Assembly (NCBI GenBank): GCA_958451705.1
Contig: CAUDRD010000001.1
Coordinates: 1-25,375, forward strand
Origin: an uncultured Oscillospiraceae bacterium
GTDB lineage: Bacteria > Bacillota > Clostridia > Oscillospirales > Acutalibacteraceae
Length of the DNA stretch: 25,375 nucleotides
Direction: 5' to 3'
Shown here in pieces: positions 7,623-15,524 of the stretch; the first letter of the stretch is position 1; the number at the start of each line of letters is the position of its first letter. The position numbers were made by a program, and so were the translations under genes. The notes beneath the pieces are model-generated. The model searched no databases, was not told the DNA's origin, and was given only the letters and a program-made list of their open reading frames with translations.

Positions 7623-8945
7623 ATGACAGAGAGAATAATTCAGTTTGGTGAAGGCAACTTTCTCAGAGGCTTTGCCGATTACTTTATACATAAGCTTAAC
7701 GAAAAAGGACTTTTCGACGGCAGCGTTGTGATTGTTCAGCCTATTGCAAAGGGACTTACAGATACAATAAATGCTCAGAAAGGTGAGTATAACCTCTATC
7801 TTCGAGGAATAAAGGACGGAAAAGAAGTCTGCGAACATACAAAAATTCAGAGCGTTTCGAGGGCAATAAATCCCTATGAGGACTTTGAGGCATATCTTGC
7901 TCTTGCCCATGACCCTAATTTCCGTTTTATTATTTCCAACACAACGGAAGCGGGTATCGCCTACGATGACTCATGTACTCCTAACGATGCTCCGCCTTCA
8001 TCATTTCCTTCAAAGCTCACTCTTTTACTTAACGAGCGCTTTAAAAAAGGACTAAAAGGTTTTATCATCCTTTCCTGCGAACTTATTGACCACAACGGCG
8101 ACGAGCTTAAAAAGTGCGTTCTTAAATATGCCGATAAGTGGAATTTAGGAGAGAATTTCAAAAAGTGGCTCTTAGAGGAAAACAGCTTCTGCAACACTCT
8201 TGTTGACAGAATAGTTACAGGTTATCCGAGAGAAGAGGCGGAGAAACTCTGCAAAGAGCTTGGATATGAAGATAAGCTTCTTGATACGGCTGAGATTTTC
8301 CACCTTTGGGTAATCGAAGGCCACTTTGAAGATGAGCTTCCCCTTCAGAAAGCTGGCTTCAACGTTGTCTGGACAGACGACGTAACTCCTTACAAAAAGC
8401 GTAAGGTGAGAATTTTAAACGGCGGACATACCTCCATGGTAACAGGTGCGCTTCTCTCAGGACTTGAAACTGTAGGGGAGTGCGTAAACGATGAAGTTGT
8501 GGGAAAGTTCCTTAAAAAGTGCCTGTTTACCGAAATAGTACCTACACTGGGTGGCAGTAAAGATGACGAGAATTTTGCAAATGCCGTACTGGAACGCTTT
8601 GCAAATCCCTATATTAAGCATATGCTCCGTTCAATTGCCCTTAACAGCGTAAGTAAATTCTCTGTCCGTGTACTTCCCACAATTCTCGAGTACAAGGAAC
8701 AGAAGGGAGAATATCCTCTTTCCCTTACAATGGCTCTTGCTGCGCTTATTGAGTTTTACAAAACCGATAAGCCTCAGGATCTTCCCGAAGTTGAGGAGTT
8801 TATGAAAAACGCTAGCGTTGAAGAAATTCTTAAAAACCAGAAGCTTTGGGGCAGCGATATTTCAGATATGAAAGAAAAGGTTGAAATCTGCCTTGATAAA
8901 ATTCACACTCTCGGCATGAAGAGGGCCATGGAATGGACGATTTAA
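7623..8945 (+). CDS. uxaB: Tagaturonate reductase (altronate oxidoreductase)
   Basis: A 440-residue polyol-specific long-chain dehydrogenase. IIQFGEGNFLRGF at the N-terminus is the NAD-binding loop characteristic of UxaB, and KVRILNGGH holds the family catalytic set K261, N266 and H269 (K-x4-N-x2-H). It reduces D-tagaturonate to D-altronate with NADH in the cytoplasm. The length fits UxaB (about 450-480 elsewhere, slightly short here). The ATG at 7623 is preferred over GTG at 7614: TGAGGTG (7610-7616) is then an ideal ribosome binding site. The last 13 bases overlap the start of uxaA, implying translational coupling. UxuB (fructuronate reductase) is the main alternative, but the adjacent altronate-type dehydratase supports UxaB. 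Confidence 0.88.
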   Translation: MTERIIQFGEGNFLRGFADYFIHKLNEKGLFDGSVVIVQPIAKGLTDTINAQKGEYNLYLRGIKDGKEVCEHTKIQSVSRAINPYEDFEAYLALAHDPNFRFIISNTTEAGIAYDDSCTPNDAPPSSFPSKLTLLLNERFKKGLKGFIILSCELIDHNGDELKKCVLKYADKWNLGENFKKWLLEENSFCNTLVDRIVTGYPREEAEKLCKELGYEDKLLDTAEIFHLWVIEGHFEDELPLQKAGFNVVWTDDVTPYKKRKVRILNGGHTSMVTGALLSGLETVGECVNDEVVGKFLKKCLFTEIVPTLGGSKDDENFANAVLERFANPYIKHMLRSIALNSVSKFSVRVLPTILEYKEQKGEYPLSLTMALAALIEFYKTDKPQDLPEVEEFMKNASVEEILKNQKLWGSDISDMKEKVEICLDKIHTLGMKRAMEWTI

Positions 8946-10321
8946 AGGGATTTATCAAAATACATGAAAATGATAATGTTGCGGTAAATATAGAAACCGG
9001 ACATAAAAAAGCTCTTTGCCATATAAGCAAAGGCGAAAAGGTTATAAAGTACGGTTTTCCCATCGGCATTGCAACTGCTGATATTGAACAGGGCGAACAC
9101 GTACATTCACATAATCTTAAAACAGGTTTAAGCGACATTTTAGACTATCAGTACACTCCCGAAATTCCGGAGATAAAGCCTTTGGAGGCTCCGGAAATAA
9201 TGGCTTATGAACGTGAAAACGGGGAAATAGGTATAAGAAACGACATCTGGATAATAAACACTGTGGGCTGTGTAAATAAAACAGCTGCGATTCTCAGTGA
9301 AAAGACAGGTGCCTTTGCCTTTCCCCATCCTTACGGATGCAGCCAGCTGGGAGATGACCACAGAACTACTCAGAAAACTCTCTGCGGCCTTATAAAGCAT
9401 CCCAACGCCGGCGGAGTTCTCGTTTTAGGTCTCGGATGCGAAAACAATAATATACCTGAGCTTAAAAAGGTTTTAGGAGATTACAATGAAAAAAGAGTGC
9501 GCTTTCTTTCCGTGCAGGACTGCGGCGATGAGATAGAAGAAGGCGTAAAAATTATCGAAGAACTTAAAGTTCAGGCTGCAAAGGATAAAAGAGTACCTGT
9601 AAGCGCTTCAAGGCTTAAAGTGGGACTTAAATGCGGCGGCAGCGACGGATTTTCCGGTATTACCGCAAACCCCTTGGTAGGTCAGTTTACGGATATGTTT
9701 ACCGCTATGGGCGGCTGCGCCGTTTTATCGGAGGTCCCGGAGATGTTCGGAGCGGAAACAATACTTATGAACCGCTGTGTTTCCCGTGAGGTATTCGAGA
9801 AAACGGTAAATCTTATAAACGATTATAAGCGATACTTTATGGCTAACGGTCAGCCCGTTTATGAAAATCCATCTCCCGGAAACAAAGCGGGTGGAATTAC
9901 TACTCTTGAAGAAAAATCTCTCGGCTGTGTTCAAAAAGGTGGCAGAGCTCCCGTTGTGGATGTTTTGGATTTAGGGGAAAAGTGTGTTAAAAAGGGACTC
10001 AGTCTCCTAAAAGGACCAGGTAACGATATTGTGGCGGTCACAAATCTTGCCGCTTCCGGCTGTCACATAATTCTCTTTACAACGGGCAGGGGAACTCCCT
10101 TAGGGGCTCCGGTTCCCACAATTAAAATAGCTACCAACAATCATTTAAAAGAAAATAAGCCCCACTGGATTGATTTCGGAGCGGGAGATATGCTTAAAGG
10201 GGCAAATCTTGCGCAGAAGTTTGCGGAGTATGTCTTTGCAGTTGCCGGCGGACAGCAGACCAACAACGAAAAAAACGGATACAGAGAAATTGCTATTTTT
10301 AAGGACGGTGTTACACTGTGA
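8933..10321 (+). CDS. uxaA: Altronate dehydratase
   Basis: A 462-residue UxaA/GarD-family protein: a short N-terminal SAF domain (about 1-75, with GEHVHSHN) followed by the large dehydratase domain with GIRNDIWIINTVGC, PHPYGCSQLGDD, GLGCENNN, LKCGGSDGFSG and TTGRGTPLG. The conserved cysteines and histidines are those expected for the metal site. It dehydrates D-altronate to 2-keto-3-deoxy-D-gluconate. Galactarate dehydratase shares this fold, but the preceding uxaB makes altronate the expected substrate. An AAGAGGG site inside uxaB precedes the ATG, the two genes overlap by 13 bases, and the stop overlaps the next start as GTGA. No KDG kinase or aldolase is in the window, so the pathway must be completed elsewhere. 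Confidence 0.9.
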   Translation: MDDLKGFIKIHENDNVAVNIETGHKKALCHISKGEKVIKYGFPIGIATADIEQGEHVHSHNLKTGLSDILDYQYTPEIPEIKPLEAPEIMAYERENGEIGIRNDIWIINTVGCVNKTAAILSEKTGAFAFPHPYGCSQLGDDHRTTQKTLCGLIKHPNAGGVLVLGLGCENNNIPELKKVLGDYNEKRVRFLSVQDCGDEIEEGVKIIEELKVQAAKDKRVPVSASRLKVGLKCGGSDGFSGITANPLVGQFTDMFTAMGGCAVLSEVPEMFGAETILMNRCVSREVFEKTVNLINDYKRYFMANGQPVYENPSPGNKAGGITTLEEKSLGCVQKGGRAPVVDVLDLGEKCVKKGLSLLKGPGNDIVAVTNLAASGCHIILFTTGRGTPLGAPVPTIKIATNNHLKENKPHWIDFGAGDMLKGANLAQKFAEYVFAVAGGQQTNNEKNGYREIAIFKDGVTL

Positions 10322-11193
10322 TTATTGACGCACATCTTCATCTTTGGAAAAAGCAGGACGGACTTGTAGACGGCAGAAAGGTTATACCTCTTAAAAACGG
10401 ACTCAGCGACTTTGGCGGGGAAATAAGGCAGATGATGCCGCCCTATATGACCGATGGAGTAAACAGCGCAGAGATCCTCCTTGCAAATATGGACTATGCC
10501 GGTGTTTCTGCCTGTGCTGTAACTCAGGAGGAAATTGACGGCAATCAAGACGATTATCTTTTAGAGGTTAAGAAAAAGTATCCCGAAAGGTTTAGAGTTT
10601 GCTCCCTTTAGCGTGAGGGTATGCCCTATACTCTTGAGGGCTTTGACGGTATAAAGCTCTGTGCAGGGAGACTTAAAACCCAGGACCTGACAAAGCACTT
10701 TGAAGTTTTTGAGAAAGCCTCAGAAAACGGAAAATATATTTCCATTGACCTTGCCGACGGGGAAGCTCAGACGGGAGCTTTAAATGAGATAATAACGCAG
10801 CTTCCAAATCTTAAAATAGCAATAGGACATTTCGGAATGGTGACCCGTGAGGGCTGGAAAGAACAGATTCGCCTTGCCAGAAATAAAAATGTCTTTATTG
10901 AAAGCGGAGGAATAACCTGGCTTTTTAACAGCGAGTTTTACCCGTTCCCATCTGCCATTAAAGCCATAAAAGAGGCAGCGGAGATATGCGGCATAGAAAA
11001 GCTTATGTGGGGCAGCGACTACCCCAGAACTATGACGGCAATAACATATAAAATGAGCTTTGATTTTGTGCTTAAATCTAAAGAGCTCAGTGACGAAGAA
11101 AAGAAACTGTTCCTTGGCAAAAATGCCGAAGCATTTTACGGCTTTAAAAACCTTACCGTACCTAAGAAAATTAAAAATATGGTAGAGGATTGA
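10318..11193 (+). pseudogene. Amidohydrolase (COG3618 sugar-lactonase type) interrupted by an in-frame TAG
   Basis: A 292-codon frame starting with GTG (4-base overlap with uxaA) contains one amber codon at 10609-10611, after codon 97; the frame is otherwise intact. The first part has the metal-binding DAHLHLW (residues 4-10). The second has FDGIKLCAGR, IGHFG and WGSDYPR, the later histidine and aspartate ligands. Together they span a complete metal-dependent amidohydrolase of about 290 residues. COG3618 includes L-fuconolactone and L-galactono-1,5-lactone hydrolases, so this would open the lactone made by the first operon gene. No frameshift or second stop is present, so the lesion is recent or a base error; TGG or TAT/TAC to TAG are one-base routes. 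An ATG at 10621, nine bases after the stop, could allow reinitiation, but the halves would have to associate to work. Confidence 0.8.
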
Positions 11194-11198
11194 GTTTT

Positions 11199-11330
11199 AT
11201 GAATGAACCCGATAATACCATTTTAATTTCCGCCTCTAACTTTGGCGTAACTCCGGTGAGAGAAGCTGAAAAGGAGCTTGAAGAAAACGGAAAACTCAGA
11301 AAGGAAAATAATTTTAAAAAATTGTTTTAA
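11199..11330 (+). pseudogene. 43-codon fragment, possible remnant of a D-2-hydroxyacid dehydrogenase
   Basis: A short frame begins six bases after the amidohydrolase stop, behind GAGGATTGAG, and ends after 43 codons. Its first part, ILISASNFGVTPVREAEKEL, resembles the N-terminus of D-isomer-specific 2-hydroxyacid dehydrogenases (first beta strand, then the helix before the GR loop). The rest is lysine/asparagine-rich with no family match. I read it as the start of a gene whose body has been deleted, joined to AT-rich sequence. A genuine small protein cannot be excluded. Confidence 0.4.
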
Positions 11331-11347
11331 ACTTAATGATTTATGTA

Positions 11348-11379
11348 AAAATCCCAACTCGGAAATGAGTTGGGATTTT
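11348..11379. terminator. Bidirectional intrinsic terminator
   Basis: AAAATCCCAACTC and GAGTTGGGATTTT form a perfect 13-bp stem with loop GGAAAT and T-rich ends on both strands. It lies between the convergent galactonate operon and the GH13 gene. Confidence 0.85.
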
Positions 11380-11418
11380 CTGATAACAGTCTTATTAACT
11401 TCAATGGCGTAAACTCTT

Positions 11419-13002
11419 TTATTCAGAGTAGGGAACAATGCAATAGCTCTGAGCGGGCATTTTAATAACTGTGCCACTGTCGCAGAGCTGTATTTTTATA
11501 TCTCCGTGCATGATGAGTGCGTTGTCGCCAAATGTTACCGGAAGAGATACTTCGCATTCTCTGTCTGCAGGGTTAAAGCATACAGCTAACTTCTGCTGTG
11601 AACAGAACCTTGCAAAAACAAGGGGATATTTTTCATCCTCTGCATAGAGTATTTTAAAATCTGCTCTGTTTCCCAAGGCGGGATTTACTTTACGCATGGC
11701 GATAAGGTGTCTTGTGAAGTTTAAAATAGAATCCGGGTCGTTATCCTGGCTTTCAACTGTGGGTCGGTTTTCGTCCGGGTCAATGGGCAAATAAAGCTTT
11801 GAAGTGTCGGCGGTGGAAAATCCGGCGTTTTCGCCTATGGTCCACTGCATGGGTGTACGTGAGCCGGTGCGGTACATTCCGCCTTCCTTGCTTTCAATAT
11901 CGAGATATTTCATGCCGATTTCATCGCCGTAATAAACAATGGGAAGACCCGGCAGAGAAAAGACAAAGGTGAGTATCATCTCAATTTGCTCCTTAGTCCT
12001 TCCGTAGGACATACGCACAATGTCGTGGTTTCCCGTAGGCGTACTTGTCATGCCGCCTAAAGCTTTGGCATTTTTAACGTGTTCACTGTATTCTATAGCA
12101 AATGGCTCACAGGTTCCGTCACCGTCAGGATGGAAAAAGCTGGAGTCACCCATAAGCATCAGGGACATATATCCGGGGCAGGCCTGAAGATAGAAATCTG
12201 CGTCAAAACCGGCTTCAATGGCCTGAGTGGGATTAAACCATTCGGAAATCATCACCGTGTCGGGATACTCTTCGTTGAGCATATTCCTTATGTCTTTCCA
12301 TACTTCCTTTGTATATTTCTTGTCGTCCGTATCGTTTTTTACAAGAGAGAAAGCCATATCTACACGGAAGCCCGCAACGCCCATATTGAGCCAATAACGC
12401 ATAACGTCCTTTATGGCTTCCCTCGTTTTAACGCAGTCCGGATGATCCCAAGGAAGCTGCCAGGGCTTTTCCACTTTTCCGAATCCGAAATTGAGAGCCG
12501 GCTGTGACGGGAAAAAGTTGCACATATATTTTCCTGAACGCTCTGCTCCCTGATCCTTATGCATTGCGCTTGAGATGCTTTGGGGAAGAGATGGGTCCTC
12601 TGCTTCTTCATCTGTATCGGTCCATATGTACCGGTTTGTATATTCGTTTTTTTCAGCTTTCATGGACTCTTTAAACCAGGGATGTTCAATTGAAGTGTGA
12701 CCGGGAACAAGGTCAAGTATTATTTTAATGCCCCTTGCCTTTGCCGCTTCAATAAGACGCTTCATGTCGTCGTTAGTGCCGTATCTGGGAGCTATTGTGC
12801 AATAATCCGAAACGTCATATCCGGCGTCGTTAAAAGGGGAGACAAAGCAGGGATTGAGCCAGATTCCGTTACAGCCGAGAGACGCAACATAGTCGAGTCT
12901 TTCTATAACGCCCTGAAGGTCGCCGATGCCGTCTCCATTAGTGTCGTAGAAGCTCTGCGGATATATCTCATAAAGTACCGCTTTATCAAGCCAGCTTGCC
13001 AT
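11419..13002 (-). CDS. Alpha-amylase family GH13 glycosidase
   Basis: A 527-residue GH13 enzyme. An N-terminal calcium-type loop (DTNGDGIGD, residues 20-28) is followed by the barrel with region I LDLVPGHTS (96-104), region II GFRVDMAF (nucleophile D215), region III MISEWF (acid/base E254) and region IV TGNHDI (D327), then a C-terminal beta domain. This is the oligo-1,6-glucosidase / alpha-glucosidase / trehalose-type branch; it probably cleaves short alpha-glucans or disaccharides in the cytoplasm, as no signal peptide is present. Region I has glycine where most relatives have asparagine (PGHTS for PNHTS). The start is supported by AGGTGA six bases upstream. It is a single-gene unit between a terminator and its own promoter, with no transporter or regulator beside it. 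The exact substrate is open. Confidence 0.9.
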   Translation of the reverse strand: MASWLDKAVLYEIYPQSFYDTNGDGIGDLQGVIERLDYVASLGCNGIWLNPCFVSPFNDAGYDVSDYCTIAPRYGTNDDMKRLIEAAKARGIKIILDLVPGHTSIEHPWFKESMKAEKNEYTNRYIWTDTDEEAEDPSLPQSISSAMHKDQGAERSGKYMCNFFPSQPALNFGFGKVEKPWQLPWDHPDCVKTREAIKDVMRYWLNMGVAGFRVDMAFSLVKNDTDDKKYTKEVWKDIRNMLNEEYPDTVMISEWFNPTQAIEAGFDADFYLQACPGYMSLMLMGDSSFFHPDGDGTCEPFAIEYSEHVKNAKALGGMTSTPTGNHDIVRMSYGRTKEQIEMILTFVFSLPGLPIVYYGDEIGMKYLDIESKEGGMYRTGSRTPMQWTIGENAGFSTADTSKLYLPIDPDENRPTVESQDNDPDSILNFTRHLIAMRKVNPALGNRADFKILYAEDEKYPLVFARFCSQQKLAVCFNPADRECEVSLPVTFGDNALIMHGDIKIQLCDSGTVIKMPAQSYCIVPYSE

Positions 13003-13066
13003 TTAAATCACCTCATACAAAAAAATCAAATTTAGAACTGTAAAATATATTATTTTAAACAAATAA

Positions 13067-13095
13067 ATAGTATCACAATAAAATTTCTACGTCAA
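13067..13095 (-). promoter_or_regulatory. Sigma-A promoter of the GH13 gene
   Basis: On the minus strand: TTGACG (13090-13095, 5/6), 17 bases, TACTAT (13067-13072, 4/6) with an extended TG before the -10. Confidence 0.7.
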
Positions 13096-13127
13096 GATTA
13101 CTATTTTTTCGACCGATAATCTTTTAG

Positions 13128-13133
13128 TATAAT
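13128..13133 (+). promoter_or_regulatory. Candidate purC promoter -10 element
   Basis: A perfect TATAAT on the plus strand, without a good -35 upstream (only a T-run near 13105). An alternative is TTGAAA (13151-13156) with AATAAA 17 bases later (13174-13179). The first would give a leader of about 107 bases. No PurR box or purine riboswitch pattern is visible. Confidence 0.4.
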
Positions 13134-13191
13134 CGCATAATGCCTATTGATTGAAAGGGGAGTTAAGATATATAATAAATATAATAGTATG

Positions 13192-13220
13192 GTGCGGTCA
13201 GACTGCACTGAGAACTCAGT
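13192..13220 (+). promoter_or_regulatory. Two adjoining hairpins in the purC leader
   Basis: GTGCGGT and ACTGCAC (13192-13208) form a 7-bp stem with one G-U pair and loop CAG. ACTGAG-AA-CTCAGT (13207-13220) follows and shares two bases with it, so both cannot form fully at once. They end 15 bases before the purC ribosome binding site (GAAGGAG) and may affect its translation. Confidence 0.4.
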
Positions 13221-13247
13221 TTAACAAAAATTGAAGGAGCAGTAAAG

Positions 13248-13955
13248 ATGGAAAAGAAAGAAATGATTTACGAGGGCAAGGCAAAGAAAGTTTTCCTTAC
13301 AGATGATCCCGATGTAGTTATCGTTGACTATAAGGATGACGCTACCGCTTTTAACGGACTCAAAAAGGGTACAATTTACGGCAAGGGCGTTATTAACAAC
13401 AAGATGTCAAATTTCCTTTGCAAAATGCTTGAAGAAAAAGGTATACCCACCCACTTTATTGAAGAACTCAGTGACAGAGAGACAGCAGTTCGTAAAGTTG
13501 AGATAGTTCCCCTTGAGGTAATTATCCGCAATAAGGCAGCGGGAAGTATGGCAAAGCGTCTTGGACTTGAAGAGGGAACAAAGCTTCTTTGCCCCGTTCT
13601 CGAGTTCAGCTACAAGGATGACGCTCTGGGCGATCCCATGATCAACGACTCTCATGCTCTTGCCTGCGGTTTTGCAACAGCAGAGGAGATTGAGAAGATC
13701 AAAACAATGGCTCTTAAGATAAACGAGATCCTCTGCGAGTATTTTGCTACAAAGAACGTTGAGCTTATCGACTTTAAGCTTGAGTTCGGCCGTTTCCACG
13801 GCGACATCATCCTTGCTGATGAGATTTCACCTGATACCTGCCGTTTCTGGGATATGACAACTCATGAGAAACTTGATAAGGACCGTTTCCGCAGAGATAT
13901 GGGCAGCGTAGAAGAGGCATATGAAGAGATGGCAAAGCGTCTCGGACTTAAATAA
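13248..13955 (+). CDS. purC: SAICAR synthetase (phosphoribosylaminoimidazole-succinocarboxamide synthase)
   Basis: A 235-residue protein matching the short bacterial PurC in length and motifs: MIYEGKAKKVF at the N-terminus (ATP site), VPLEVIIRNKAAGSMAKRLG (about 87-106) and DPMINDSHA (about 119-127). It joins CAIR and aspartate using ATP to give SAICAR in purine synthesis. GAAGGAG precedes the ATG by 8 bases. purB, which acts on its product, lies 79 bases downstream. Confidence 0.97.
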   Translation: MEKKEMIYEGKAKKVFLTDDPDVVIVDYKDDATAFNGLKKGTIYGKGVINNKMSNFLCKMLEEKGIPTHFIEELSDRETAVRKVEIVPLEVIIRNKAAGSMAKRLGLEEGTKLLCPVLEFSYKDDALGDPMINDSHALACGFATAEEIEKIKTMALKINEILCEYFATKNVELIDFKLEFGRFHGDIILADEISPDTCRFWDMTTHEKLDKDRFRRDMGSVEEAYEEMAKRLGLK

Positions 13956-13980
13956 TTAACCACTCAGCGTGACTAAACGG

Positions 13981-14005
13981 GGCGGGAGGGACTTGCCTTC
14001 CCGCC
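13981..14005 (+). terminator. Intercistronic hairpin between purC and purB
   Basis: GGCGGGAGGG and CCTTCCCGCC pair over 10 bp (one G-U) around ACTTG, followed by TTTATTTAAA. It looks like an intrinsic terminator or attenuator placed inside the purC-purB gap, and would lower purB expression relative to purC or act as an mRNA stabiliser for purC. Confidence 0.65.
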
Positions 14006-14034
14006 TTTATTTAAATATTAGAGGAGGAAGCAAA

Positions 14035-15465
14035 GTGAAAGATATTTACGAAAGTCCCCTTAATTCAAGATATTCAAGCAAAGAGATGAAATACATCTTT
14101 TCTCCCGATTTTAAGTTCAGAACCTGGAGAAAGCTTTGGATCGCCCTTGCAGAAGCGGAGCACGAGCTGGGTCTTAATATCACTCAGGAGCAGATTGACG
14201 AGCTTAAAGCCCATAAGGACGATATAAATTACGAAGTAGCGGCGGAGCGTGAAAAGCTTGTGCGCCACGACGTTATGTCCCACGTTTACGCATACGGCGT
14301 ACAGTGTCCCAAGGCAAAGGGAATAATCCACTTAGGAGCTACTTCCTGCTATGTAGGCGACAACACCGACGTTATCACAATGACCGAGGGACTTCGCCTT
14401 ATCCGCAAAAAGCTCATAAACCTTATGGACGCCATTTCAAAGTTTGCTTTGGAGTATAAAGACCTTCCCTGTCTTGCCTTTACACACTTTCAGCCTGCAC
14501 AGCCTACAACTTTAGGTAAGAGAGCGTCTCTCTGGCTTCAGGAAGTCCTTATGGATTATGAAGCTATTGAGTTCCAGCTTTCACAGATGAAGCTTTTAGG
14601 CTCAAAGGGAACAACGGGCACACAGGCAAGCTTCATGGAGCTTTTCGACGGCGACCAGGAGAAGATAAAGGAGCTTGACAGAAAGATTGCAGAGAAGATG
14701 GGATATAAGAGCTGCTTCCCGGTTTCAGGACAGACATATCCGAGAAAGCTTGATTCAAGCGTACTTTTCGTCCTCAGCGGCATTGCTCAGTCAGCGGCTA
14801 AGTTCTCCAACGACCTGAGACTTCTCCAGCATCTTAAAGAGGTTGAAGAGCCCTTCGAGAAAAATCAGATTGGTTCATCTGCAATGGCATATAAGCGCAA
14901 CCCCATGCGCAGTGAGAGAATAGCATCTCTTGCAAGATACGTTATGGCAGATACAATAAATCCCCAGATAACAGCTGCAACCCAGTGGTTTGAGAGAACC
15001 CTTGACGATTCCGCAAATAAGCGTATCAGCGTTGCGGAGGCATTTCTTGCAACGGATGCCGTGCTGGAGCTTTATATTAATGTTGTAAGCGGACTTGTAG
15101 TATATCCGAAGATGATAGAAAAGCACCTTTTAGCGGAGCTTCCCTTTATGGCAACTGAGAACATCATGATGGAGGCGGTAAAGAGAGGCGGAGACCGTCA
15201 GGAGCTTCATGAGAAAATCAGAGTTCACTCCATGGCAGCGGGCAGAGTTGTCAAGGAAGAGGGCGGAGCCAACGACCTGCTTGAGAGAATAGCAGGGGAT
15301 GAGGCTTTCGGAATAACAATGGAAGAGCTCAATGCCATGATGCATCCGAAGAACTTTGTTGGCAGAGCACCGGAGCAGACCGAAGAGTTTGTAAATGAGT
15401 ACATTAAGCCCATTCTCGAAGCAAACGCCGATGAGCTTGGACTTGAAGTTGAAATAAACGTTTAA
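14035..15465 (+). CDS. purB: Adenylosuccinate lyase
   Basis: A 476-residue fumarase/aspartase-superfamily lyase. IIHLGATSCYVGDNTD (97-112), FTHFQPAQPTTLGKR with catalytic-type H151, and the signature GSSAMAYKRNPMRSERI (280-296) carrying the mobile-loop serines are all present. It splits SAICAR to AICAR and adenylosuccinate to AMP, releasing fumarate. The start is a GTG at 14035, seven bases after AGGAGG; an upstream in-frame ATG at 13969 would run through the intercistronic hairpin and is rejected. Grouped with purC, which makes one of its substrates. Confidence 0.97.
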   Translation: MKDIYESPLNSRYSSKEMKYIFSPDFKFRTWRKLWIALAEAEHELGLNITQEQIDELKAHKDDINYEVAAEREKLVRHDVMSHVYAYGVQCPKAKGIIHLGATSCYVGDNTDVITMTEGLRLIRKKLINLMDAISKFALEYKDLPCLAFTHFQPAQPTTLGKRASLWLQEVLMDYEAIEFQLSQMKLLGSKGTTGTQASFMELFDGDQEKIKELDRKIAEKMGYKSCFPVSGQTYPRKLDSSVLFVLSGIAQSAAKFSNDLRLLQHLKEVEEPFEKNQIGSSAMAYKRNPMRSERIASLARYVMADTINPQITAATQWFERTLDDSANKRISVAEAFLATDAVLELYINVVSGLVVYPKMIEKHLLAELPFMATENIMMEAVKRGGDRQELHEKIRVHSMAAGRVVKEEGGANDLLERIAGDEAFGITMEELNAMMHPKNFVGRAPEQTEEFVNEYIKPILEANADELGLEVEINV

Positions 15466-15470
15466 GAAAA

Positions 15471-15504
15471 AGGAGGGAGCATAAAAACTCCCTCCTGTAT
15501 TTTT
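15471..15504 (+). terminator. Intrinsic terminator after purB
   Basis: AGGAGGGAG pairs perfectly with CTCCCTCCT around an A-rich loop, followed by GTATTTTTT. The next gene starts only 20 bases later. Confidence 0.85.
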
Positions 15505-15524
15505 TATAAGAAAGTATGTAAAAT

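Noticed and set aside
10609..10611. Pyrrolysine codon in the amidohydrolase
   Set aside because: Pyrrolysine is known from methylamine methyltransferases and few other proteins; no pyl gene or context for it is visible. A nonsense mutation is simpler.
13134..13247. Purine riboswitch upstream of purC
   Set aside because: The conserved three-way junction loops of the purine aptamer are absent.
13969..14034. Upstream ATG start of purB
   Set aside because: The extension would be translated through the intercistronic hairpin and lacks a ribosome binding site; the GTG at 14035 has AGGAGG and matches the family start.
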